Made by a program: the position numbers and the translations under genes. From an uncultured Blautia sp. (GTDB lineage Bacteria > Bacillota > Clostridia > Lachnospirales > Lachnospiraceae), in contig CAKRVL010000014.1 in assembly GCA_934408705.1 (NCBI GenBank), positions 1 through 41,983 of the forward strand: 41,983 bases of DNA, in the 5' to 3' direction. The notes beneath the pieces are model-generated. The model did no database searches. It worked only from the letters and a program-made list of their open reading frames with translations, and had not been told where the DNA came from. Below are positions 16,971 through 23,269 of this stretch, in pieces (position 1 is the first letter of the stretch; each line of letters starts with the position of its first letter).

Positions 16971-18152
16971 TTATCTACTTGTGCGAAAAAAACTTTCCTG
17001 GCATTTTCTGCCAAGATTTCTGGCGTCATTAAGGAATCTGTTCCCCTGATGACCATTTTCACAGAGGAATTCACTGCCCTTTCGCTTTACCCTGCCGCCA
17101 CAGATGGCACATTTATCCTTCAGTCCGTCTGTGCGTGTCTCTAATACCAGGATTCCCTCTGACCAGGCTTTGTACTGAAGCTGGCTCCGGATCCTGTTAC
17201 TTAAATGAAGCGGGGAAAAGTTTCCGCTTTTTATCATTGCCATTCTGGTAAAGTCCTTGTCATAATCAGGCAGCACTATGATTCCGGCCTGTTTCTCCTT
17301 ACAGAAGTTCAGAATCTGGCGGCTGACCTGGTGAGCATAATGCTCAGACAGATTTCTAAGGTCTGTGTAGTATTTCCTGTTAGGCTGAGGACTGCTGTCA
17401 TTCTCCGTATTCGGTCTGGATTTCTCAAGCTTACTCTCCAGAAGCCTGCAACGGTGCCGGTATTCGGCTCCTCCCCGGCAGGTATACACCCCTACCTGCT
17501 CTCCCCTGTGATCCAGGATGCAGCACATGGCAAATATGTCTGTGTTCGTAAAGCGCACACTGCAGATCCGGGTGCCTTCAGCCATTCGTTCTCTGGCTGT
17601 GCGGGCATCACTGTTCTCCTGCTTCACCGGAATATTCAGCATATAGAAGCCGTCCCTCTTCGTCAGTGCAGGCGACATCAGCTGGCTGTTTTCCGGGAAG
17701 GGACGTCCCTTCAGCCGGCAATCTGTCCATACCCATTTCCCACCGTTCCATAGCTTCAGACGAATAGCGTCATCTGTAAGATCAGAATACATTCCTTTGA
17801 AAAAGGTCACCTTCGCTTCCAGCTTCTCCGGGAACGTGTTCCCTTCTTTTCCAAGGGTACTCTTCACCGCGGCAGATGCTTTATTGATAGCCGCCCGTCT
17901 CAGATAGACAGGCACCTTTCCCATGGGTAACGGGTTTGCAGGTTGTCTGCCATCTCTGCCAGCCAGTGTCAGCAGCTCCAAGCTTCGCTGAATGTCAAAG
18001 AGGCTGTTATTCCACAGCTCTTCGTGCTGGATCAGAAGGTGGTAGTAGAAGTCCACAACGTTCTGAAAATATTCTTCTGTTCTGTCCAGCCATGCAGGCT
18101 CCGGACAAAAAAGGCGCATGCGCCAGGTTCTGATGCTATAACCTGTCTTCAT
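16971..18152 (-). CDS. TnpB/Cas12f-like protein with a degenerate RuvC site (candidate domesticated, TldR-like)
   Basis: A 393-residue protein related to IS200/IS605 TnpB. The start MKTGYSIRTWRMRLFCP matches the TnpB N-terminus. The C-terminal zinc ribbon is intact (Cys348, Cys351, Cys364, His368) and followed by FLNDARNL, which aligns with the RuvC-III D-x-N-A-A-x-N-I block. By my alignment by eye the three catalytic acids are gone: the RuvC-I GIDLG position reads SVRFT (Arg200), the RuvC-II V-E-D-L position reads VLPDY (Pro295) and RuvC-III Asp is Phe373. The frame is otherwise intact, so it is not an ordinary decayed transposon. No TnpA or IS ends are seen. The ribosome site is weak. The same frame is open up to 18284, but that stretch contains the 21-bp recombination site. 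It is first in the polysaccharide operon, behind an invertible promoter. RNA-guided binding or an RNA-binding antitermination role are both inferences. Confidence 0.72.
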   Translation of the reverse strand: MKTGYSIRTWRMRLFCPEPAWLDRTEEYFQNVVDFYYHLLIQHEELWNNSLFDIQRSLELLTLAGRDGRQPANPLPMGKVPVYLRRAAINKASAAVKSTLGKEGNTFPEKLEAKVTFFKGMYSDLTDDAIRLKLWNGGKWVWTDCRLKGRPFPENSQLMSPALTKRDGFYMLNIPVKQENSDARTARERMAEGTRICSVRFTNTDIFAMCCILDHRGEQVGVYTCRGGAEYRHRCRLLESKLEKSRPNTENDSSPQPNRKYYTDLRNLSEHYAHQVSRQILNFCKEKQAGIIVLPDYDKDFTRMAMIKSGNFSPLHLSNRIRSQLQYKAWSEGILVLETRTDGLKDKCAICGGRVKRKGSEFLCENGHQGNRFLNDARNLGRKCQESFFRTSR

Positions 18153-18182
18153 AGGGTTTTCTGTGATTTTCTCTTGATTTTT

Positions 18183-18203
18183 TCGTATTATTTCAGTAAT
18201 GCG
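18183..18203 (-). repeat. Left 21-bp inverted recombination site
   Basis: On the minus strand this reads the same 21 bases as the plus strand at 19749-19769. The site is itself nearly palindromic: CG-C-ATTA, a 6-bp centre CTGAAA, TAAT-A-CG. That arm-spacer-arm layout is typical of a tyrosine recombinase core site. It lies 30 bp upstream of the TnpB-like start codon. Two direct copies of TTGCGA lie just outside its right edge (minus strand, about 18212-18225). Confidence 0.85.
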
Positions 18204-18296
18204 TATTCCATTCGCAAGCTCGCAAAATACAGTACAATCTGGGCTATTGACCACAAATAACGACCACTTATATGATGCTGGCATGTGTTTTTACGC

Positions 18297-18358
18297 AAAA
18301 AAAGAAAGGCAGTCAATAGAAGAAGTACAAATGTCATTCTTCTGAAATGATTGCCTTT
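18297..18358 (-). terminator. Terminator of the recombinase gene
   Basis: A long hairpin just past the recombinase stop codon: arms 18305-18315 and 18348-18358 (AAAGGCAGTCA/TGATTGCCTTT, one G-T) plus an inner 7-bp stem AGAAGAA/TTCTTCT (18318-18324 with 18337-18343). It is followed on the minus strand by a run of Ts (18303-18297). It isolates the TnpB-like gene and polysaccharide operon from recombinase transcription in the present orientation. Confidence 0.85.
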
Positions 18359-18373
18359 TATCTGAAAAGCTTT

Positions 18374-19516
18374 CTATATTACCTGTTCCATCATCTGATT
18401 CATATACTGCCGCTTGGTTTCTGACTGGATATGCACATACAGGTCAAGGGTGGTGCGCACAGAAGTATGTCCCAGGATTTCCGACAGCGATTTCGTGTCA
18501 AAACCCTGTTCTACCCATCTGCACGAAAATTGGTGGCGCAGGGCGTGGATTTTGATCTGCGGTATTCCACAGCTTTTCAGCAGAGATGCATATCTGCGCT
18601 GGATCACCCTTGGCTCCATGCATTTGGAGGTACCGGTCAGAATATAAGCTGAGCCTTCCCCTCGAAAGCGCTTTGCATAAAAAAGCAGCTTGTCCGGCAA
18701 CGGAATCTCCCGATTAGAATGTTCTGTTTTCGGCGGACCGATGTATAAAATCGTTTTGGGGATTTTCCCGGTAACAGGATTCACTGCACCATCCAGGTTC
18801 TTTATGCGGATCACAGTCCGCTGTATATGGATCTTGTGCTGGACAAAATCAATATCACCCCAGCGCAGACCACTAAGTTCACCAACGCGAATGCCCGTAT
18901 GCATGCAAAGCAGCAATCCGAAATTGAAATCATTCAGATTTTCAATAAGCCTCTGCTGCAGACGATCATAATTATCATACCTCATAATCTGTACTTCATT
19001 TCCCGTGCCTGTAATATGGGGATAATGTATAGGCTCACCGGTATATATTCCTTCTTTGGCTGCGAAATTCAGGATACTTCGAAGTACACTAAGGATAACA
19101 TGAATGGTTCCCGCCGATAACTCAAGCGCCCTTTTCTTATGAATAAGCTGTGTGATTCTGGAATTAGTGAGCTGCCTGATCTGGACATTTCCTATCTCCG
19201 GAATGAGCTGATTGTTCAGAATTGCTTCATAATTAGAAAAAGTACTGTCCTTGATAGTATGACGTTTCTGTTGTTTCCAATGCTCTGCCACCAGACAAAA
19301 CGAAGCATGATAGTCCAGTACGCTTGAAATCCTTACTAAACGACCATAGCCCGGAAGCTCTGAAATCTTCCTGTTTCGTTTGTCTTTTACTTCCCGGTAG
19401 GATTTCCCGTAGATAGAGCCATAATGGATCTTGCCCTCCGGTTCCCGGTATTTGATATAGCGGGCTTCCCAGCGCCCGTCCTTGCGTTTGCGGATATTTT
19501 CCCCTTTTCTGCACAT
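18374..19516 (-). CDS. Tyrosine-type site-specific recombinase (phage integrase family), probable DNA invertase
   Basis: A 380-residue recombinase. The N-terminus (RKRKDGRWEARY) resembles the AP2-like arm-binding domain of Tn916-type integrases, followed by a SAM-like core-binding domain (about 75-170). The catalytic domain keeps the full set: Arg210 in TGIRVGEL, Lys263 in PPKTEHSNREI, His324 and Arg327 in HALRH, His350 in LGHTSV and nucleophile Tyr360 in LDLYVH. AGGAGG precedes the ATG. The gene sits between inverted identical 21-bp sites, as in self-contained invertons, and no excisionase, relaxase or direct-repeat att sites are seen. I infer that it inverts its own segment. Integration or excision of a larger element is the alternative. 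Confidence 0.9.
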   Translation of the reverse strand: MCRKGENIRKRKDGRWEARYIKYREPEGKIHYGSIYGKSYREVKDKRNRKISELPGYGRLVRISSVLDYHASFCLVAEHWKQQKRHTIKDSTFSNYEAILNNQLIPEIGNVQIRQLTNSRITQLIHKKRALELSAGTIHVILSVLRSILNFAAKEGIYTGEPIHYPHITGTGNEVQIMRYDNYDRLQQRLIENLNDFNFGLLLCMHTGIRVGELSGLRWGDIDFVQHKIHIQRTVIRIKNLDGAVNPVTGKIPKTILYIGPPKTEHSNREIPLPDKLLFYAKRFRGEGSAYILTGTSKCMEPRVIQRRYASLLKSCGIPQIKIHALRHQFSCRWVEQGFDTKSLSEILGHTSVRTTLDLYVHIQSETKRQYMNQMMEQVI

Positions 19517-19638
19517 AACTGCCTCCTTATTCTATAGACATGTACCAATTATTTGACCACTCAAATATTTTATATCGAAAAAATCCTTTTGAAAAACTAA
19601 TGGTAAAAGTAAAAAACTGGAGTGAAATATAGTATAAT

Positions 19639-19700
19639 TCGACAAAAAGAAACGATAGTCACTATAATTGGTTGACTTTCCCTATTATTCGCGATAGAAT
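19639..19700 (+). promoter_or_regulatory. Strong rightward promoter(s) inside the invertible segment
   Basis: Two overlapping sigma-A-type promoters. The downstream one is TTGACT (19672-19677), a 17-bp spacer and TAGAAT (19695-19700). The upstream one is TCGACA (19639-19644), an 18-bp spacer and TATAAT (19663-19668). There is no gene downstream on this strand before the terminator at 19738, so in this orientation it makes only a short RNA. Recombinase transcription would start divergently from the same 160-bp region. Confidence 0.8.
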
Positions 19701-19706
19701 GTAAAA

Positions 19707-19785
19707 CGATGGCGGGAAAGAGAGCAGAAAACCTGCCAGGATGACCGTCGCATTACTGAAATAATACGACGGTCATCCTTTTTAT
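19707..19785 (+). ncRNA. Short terminated transcript and switch terminator spanning the right site
   Basis: From the promoter the predicted RNA is about 78 nt: a small hairpin GGCGGG/CCTGCC (19711-19716 with 19732-19737), then a 13-bp perfect stem AGGATGACCGTCG (19738-19750) with CGACGGTCATCCT (19767-19779), then TTTTT. The apex of this hairpin is the recombination site 19749-19769. The left arm is inside the invertible segment and most of the right arm is outside, so recombination would destroy the terminator. The RNA may just be a by-product of the OFF state. Confidence 0.8.
19749..19769 (+). repeat. Right 21-bp inverted recombination site
   Basis: Identical to the minus strand at 18183-18203. 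Core ATTA-CTGAAA-TAAT flanked by CG on each side. Embedded in the apex of the terminator hairpin 19738-19779. Confidence 0.85.
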
Positions 19786-19856
19786 TTTCTCATTAATTTA
19801 TTATTTGTTTTGTTTCTGTTTTCATTCATTTAAGTACATTTTGTACTATACTATTT

Positions 19857-19906
19857 TATAAGAAAAGCCAGGAGTGATCCCACCAGTCACAGATCAATCC
19901 TGGCTT
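19857..19906 (-). terminator. Terminator downstream of the Rpn genes
   Basis: AAGCCAGGA (19865-19873) and TCCTGGCTT (19898-19906) form a 9-bp stem, extended past a mismatch by TGAT/ATCA, with a 14-nt loop. On the minus strand it runs into TTTTCTTATAAAA. It ends transcription from the Rpn-family genes before the invertible segment. Between it and 19785 there is a small palindrome AGTACA-TTT-TGTACT (19833-19847) and otherwise only AT-rich sequence. Confidence 0.75.
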
Positions 19907-19930
19907 CATGTTCTACAAAACTACATTAGC

Positions 19931-20293
19931 CTACCTTATTTTGAACTCTTTCATAAGTTTCTTGCGATAGCTTTCATCCTTGCAGGCTTTTAAGTATTCT
20001 GTTCCTCGGCTGGCTGATTCTAATTTTTCATATAAGGTAGCCATTTGTTTTTCTCCTGATTTTCGTCCTTCTTCTCGTCCTTTTTTCCTTCCATTATCCA
20101 TAATCATCTGTCCCAGTCTCGTCATTATAATCGCCTTCTTTATTTCATTCAAATCTTCTTCATCTAGGAATTTGTCCGCTAAAGTATATAGCATTGCTGT
20201 AACTTTATCCGCATCCATATTATGCGAAAATAACGCATCATAGGAATGAAAACGTCTGAGATTTTTCTTCTCAGATGAGTTATTTGATTCCAA
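19931..20293 (-). pseudogene. Partial, internally deleted tandem copy of the Rpn-family gene
   Basis: A 120-codon frame beginning at a TTG inside the end of the full-length gene. It repeats that protein's NNSxEKKNLRRFHSYDALFSHNMDAD segment, then jumps directly to KVTAMLYTLADKFLD...IIMTRLGQMIMD, losing about 90 residues of the intact copy. The junction falls at an Ala-Asp shared by both sides, suggesting a short-homology deletion. The N-terminal nuclease part is missing. It ends with the usual Gly/Lys-rich linker and helical tail (LMKEFKIR). It is probably nonfunctional, though a tail-only protein with a regulatory role cannot be excluded. Confidence 0.75.
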
Positions 20294-21206
20294 GCTCTTT
20301 CATAAGTTTCTCGCAGTAGGCTTCATCTCTTGCAGCGCGCAGGCAATCACTTGTTCGGTTCGCTGACAGTAAAGCATTTATGAGAGAATTCATCTTTCTC
20401 TGAGTTTCCTCTACTCCTTTTCTTTTCCCTTCACTTATCCCAATCTCGCGACCAATTTTTTCTCCAGCTTCGCGGCCTAATCTTTCTCCCACTTCACGAC
20501 CACGGTTTTCCCCAATTTTAATTCCATCATCCATAATCATCTGTCCCAATCGCGTCATTATCACCGCCTCCTTAATTTCATTCAGATTTTCTCCGTCCAG
20601 GAATTTATCTGCCAAAGTATATAACATTGCTGTAACTTTATCCGCTATACTATTATGTTCCTCTTTCGCCAGTAGAATCCCTTCTTTTATCCTATCTTTG
20701 CGGCTAAGCTTTCCACCCATTAACGGCGTCAGACTCAGCCAGGCGAAATCATCCTCTGTCAGTGCTTCACCTGCAGTCTTTTTCTTTTTTAATCGCAGAA
20801 TAACTTCATCTGCATCCTTCTCTCCCATATAGACAGGAATCACACGGTATGTATAAATACCGCATTTCAATTCGCTTTTTGACTGCTTGATTTCCCCTGT
20901 GTAAATTACATATGTAATCACATCCGCATCCATATTATGCGAAAATAACGCATCATAGGAATGAAAACGTCTGAGATTTTTCTTCTCGGAATTGTTTGTA
21001 GTCTGGAACTCAATATGGATATACAAATCTTTCTCAGTAGTCTTAAAAGTAAAATCCATATACAATTCATTGATAGTCAACGCTACCAGCTCTGTAGGTC
21101 CAATTTCTTCGTAACTATAGTTTATACCGAGTAATTTCAAAATATGCTCCCTGAAATATTCCACACCCAATTTCAGGAAAGCATCTTCGTGTTTACTGTT
21201 TGGCAT
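20280..21206 (-). CDS. Rpn-family recombination-promoting nuclease / PD-(D/E)XK putative transposase
   Basis: A 308-residue protein of the Rpn/YhgA-like family. The N-terminal PD-(D/E)XK-type region (about 1-130) contains MDFTFKTTEKDLYIHIEFQT, with the Asp and E-x-Q pattern of the family. A helical middle part (IADKVTAMLYTLADKFL, IMTRLGQMIMDDGIK) is followed by tandem 4-residue Gly/Arg/Glu repeats (GREVGERLGREAGEKIGREIG) and a helical tail ending LMKELGIK. AAGGAGAAAT precedes the ATG. Relatives promote RecA-independent recombination or act as defence-linked nucleases; the role here is not known. It lies between the capsule switch and the LCP gene, with a broken copy downstream. Confidence 0.85.
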   Translation of the reverse strand: MPNSKHEDAFLKLGVEYFREHILKLLGINYSYEEIGPTELVALTINELYMDFTFKTTEKDLYIHIEFQTTNNSEKKNLRRFHSYDALFSHNMDADVITYVIYTGEIKQSKSELKCGIYTYRVIPVYMGEKDADEVILRLKKKKTAGEALTEDDFAWLSLTPLMGGKLSRKDRIKEGILLAKEEHNSIADKVTAMLYTLADKFLDGENLNEIKEAVIMTRLGQMIMDDGIKIGENRGREVGERLGREAGEKIGREIGISEGKRKGVEETQRKMNSLINALLSANRTSDCLRAARDEAYCEKLMKELGIK

Positions 21207-21346
21207 GAGATTTCTCCTTTTTTATTTCTGTATCGTCATCTCATGTACTTTATAAGCTTTCTCGGAATGTTTTATTATCTCCCTACTCATATTCCTATAA
21301 TATCACAATATACTATAAAAATCATCTTAAAAGTTTATAAAATCAC

Positions 21347-21386
21347 AAAAAAAGAAGCAGATCTATTTCTCATAGTCTGCCTCTTT
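21347..21386 (-). terminator. Terminator of the LCP gene
   Basis: AAAGA-a-GCAGA (21351-21361) pairs with TCTGC-c-TCTTT (21376-21386) around a 14-nt loop, followed on the minus strand by a seven-T run. It lies just past the LCP stop codon. Confidence 0.8.
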
Positions 21387-21403
21387 CCGTATTCTTTCTG
21401 TCT

Positions 21404-23065
21404 TTACTGCTGTGTAGTAGTATCTGTGGTAGTGCCATCTGTGGCAGCTGCTCCATCTGCTGTAGTACCGTCTGCGGCAGTTCCATCTGCATTAGTGGCT
21501 GTTTCTGCAGCTACAGTACCTGGCTCAGTAACACTTTCTGATGCTGTACCCTCAGTGCTTCCGCCAACAGCTGTGTCAGCCTCTTCCTGAGTAACAACCT
21601 CTCCGTTACGAACCTTTTCCATCAGGCTCTTAGCCTTATCAACAGTGCTCTGATCCGGAACCATAACGTATGCCTTCTGGCTCATGGAATATGGCTTCTC
21701 AGTAGCACCTGTACCATTTACACTGTAGGAAACGATAGTCCAGTCGCCGCCATTAGTAAGCTGCTGCTGAAGAATCTGTGCGATCTCCTCATATGTGATG
21801 TTAGTACCGAAGCATCCATCCAGACTGGAAAGAATGGAAGAATAGCTGGTAAGGATTTCCGGAGAAAGTGCCTTCTTCACAACACCACGGATAACCTCCA
21901 TCTGGTTCTTACCACGCTGGCGGTCACCCTCCTGGAATGCGTAACGCTCTCTTGCAAAGATAAGCGCCTGCTCACCATTCAGGTAATTCTCGCCCTTGTT
22001 AAAATGATAGCCCAGAATATTCTTGGAATCAAAATCATAATCTGAATTAACGGTAATTCCGCCAAGTGCATCAATTACCTTCACAAATCCACCGAAGTTA
22101 ATTCGGAAGTAATAATTAATATCAATATCATACAGCATTCCAAGAGTATCCATGCACACATCAATTCCATAAATACCGGCATGTGTCAGCTTATCCGGTA
22201 CACCTCCGGAAATAGAAAGCGGTACAAAGTAATCACGAGGTGTGGAAACCAGCAGGATCTCATGTGTATCTGTATTCACAGTGGCAATAATATTTACATC
22301 GCTTCGGCTCTTAGCTGTCATCTCACCTCTGGTATCAATACCACTGAGATAGATGGTGTAAACCTTACCGCCATTAGCAGTAGTGATCGGCTCAATAGGA
22401 GTGGACTCCTCTGCTGCCTGGATCTGTGTCTCTACATCTACAGTTCCAACCTCTTTCACCTTGGTTCCAAAGTCTGTATATCCATCCATATCCTCATAAA
22501 CGCTAAGATAAGCGCTATTCAGAAGCATGGCATTTACTTCGTTATTCAGGATTCCGTCAGCAAGCTCTGTAAGACCGGCATATTCCTTAGTCTGTACATC
22601 TGTGCCAAACTGGTTCTTCAGATGCTCAATAGCACCATCTGTATTCTCACGGTCAAGTGAGGACAGAATACCATAAGTATATCCGGCTGTAGCCTCAACA
22701 GAATCTGCAGCATCATCGCTCTTCACATATACTGCCATCTGGGTTACTTCTGTAGTTTCACCGGAAATGCTGTTGATGGCGGATCGTGTCTTATTAATAT
22801 AAAAGCCGCCAAATACCAGGATCACCATTATGAGCACTGCAAATATGGTTCCTCCGATAAATCTGCCTCTATATCTGGTATGCCATACCAACAGCCAGAT
22901 AATGGCTGAGATCACCGCAAGTACAATACCGATGATCAGCATATAAATGGTCGGGATCATCTTGGTCATTGCCAGAAGTCCCATAAAAACAACAGAAAGC
23001 ATAATGACGATGATAGTGATCACCGCGCCTGGTATCCAGTCGTTCCTTCTTCTCCTTCTACTCAT
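21404..23065 (-). CDS. LytR-CpsA-Psr (LCP) family cell wall polymer ligase
   Basis: A 553-residue membrane-anchored extracytoplasmic enzyme that in this family transfers undecaprenyl-linked polymers to peptidoglycan. The N-terminus is cytoplasmic and Arg-rich (MSRRRRRND), followed by three hydrophobic segments (about 14-35, 39-60, 71-90). The LCP domain (about 240-400) has LSGIDTRGEMTAKSRSDVN, LLVSTPRDYF, VDALGG-like IDALGGITVN and FARERYAFQEGDRQRGKNQ, including the catalytic-site Arg and Asp residues. A Thr/Ala/Gly-rich tail of about 60 residues ends the protein. AAAAGGAG precedes the ATG. It is separate from the capsule operon but close by, so it may attach that polymer to the wall. Confidence 0.93.
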   Translation of the reverse strand: MSRRRRRNDWIPGAVITIIVIMLSVVFMGLLAMTKMIPTIYMLIIGIVLAVISAIIWLLVWHTRYRGRFIGGTIFAVLIMVILVFGGFYINKTRSAINSISGETTEVTQMAVYVKSDDAADSVEATAGYTYGILSSLDRENTDGAIEHLKNQFGTDVQTKEYAGLTELADGILNNEVNAMLLNSAYLSVYEDMDGYTDFGTKVKEVGTVDVETQIQAAEESTPIEPITTANGGKVYTIYLSGIDTRGEMTAKSRSDVNIIATVNTDTHEILLVSTPRDYFVPLSISGGVPDKLTHAGIYGIDVCMDTLGMLYDIDINYYFRINFGGFVKVIDALGGITVNSDYDFDSKNILGYHFNKGENYLNGEQALIFARERYAFQEGDRQRGKNQMEVIRGVVKKALSPEILTSYSSILSSLDGCFGTNITYEEIAQILQQQLTNGGDWTIVSYSVNGTGATEKPYSMSQKAYVMVPDQSTVDKAKSLMEKVRNGEVVTQEEADTAVGGSTEGTASESVTEPGTVAAETATNADGTAADGTTADGAAATDGTTTDTTTQQ

Positions 23066-23269
23066 CTCTTAGCTCCTTTTATCTTTCTTTTATCTTTAAA
23101 AGCATATCCTATATTTTATACGCTGACAACTGGAAAATCAAGTTAAATAGTGTTATAATACGAAAGATTTATAATTTTTTTATGAAACGTTATATTTTCC
23201 AGGACGCGGATGGGACTATGACGAAATAAACCGTATCCGGGCACTGCCCTATCTAGGAGGAATTACAAT
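23066..23269. promoter_or_regulatory. Divergent promoter region between the LCP gene and the methyltransferase gene
   Basis: Leftward candidate for the LCP gene: TTGTCA, 17 bp, TATGCT on the minus strand (about 23104-23132). Rightward candidate: TATAAT at 23154-23159 with a weak -35. The rightward leader contains a small GGGC-ACT-GCCC hairpin near 23238 and then AGGAGG before the ATG at 23270. I looked for SAM, SAH and cobalamin riboswitches and see none; the leader is only about 100 nt. Confidence 0.45.

Larger units (their letters stand above)
18183..19769. mobile_element. Putative invertible DNA segment carrying its own recombinase and promoter
   Basis: 1587 bp bounded by two identical 21-bp sites in opposite orientation. 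It contains a tyrosine recombinase gene, the recombinase terminator at the left end, and an outward promoter at the right end. In the orientation given, the promoter reads rightward into a terminator whose stem is completed only by sequence outside the segment. After inversion the same promoter would lie about 95 nt upstream of the TnpB-like start codon and read leftward, with the terminator stem broken. The sites and promoter are seen directly; inversion itself is inferred. Chance identity of 21 bases at this spacing is negligible. Confidence 0.8.

Noticed and set aside
16971..18152. CRISPR-Cas type V locus
   Set aside because: No repeat-spacer array or cas1/cas2/cas4 is visible anywhere in the window; the Cas12f-like resemblance is the shared TnpB ancestry.
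18153..18284. An N-terminally longer form of the TnpB-like protein starting at 18284
   Set aside because: The extra stretch has no ribosome site, contains the 21-bp recombination site and would be rearranged by inversion; the TnpB-type N-terminus begins at MKTGYSIRTW.
18183..19769. Integrative element (prophage or conjugative transposon) instead of an inverton
   Set aside because: Only a recombinase is present; no excisionase, relaxase, replication or phage genes, and the flanking sites are inverted rather than direct.
23160..23269. SAM, SAH or cobalamin riboswitch before the homocysteine methyltransferase gene
   Set aside because: The leader is about 100 nt and lacks the conserved cores of these riboswitches.
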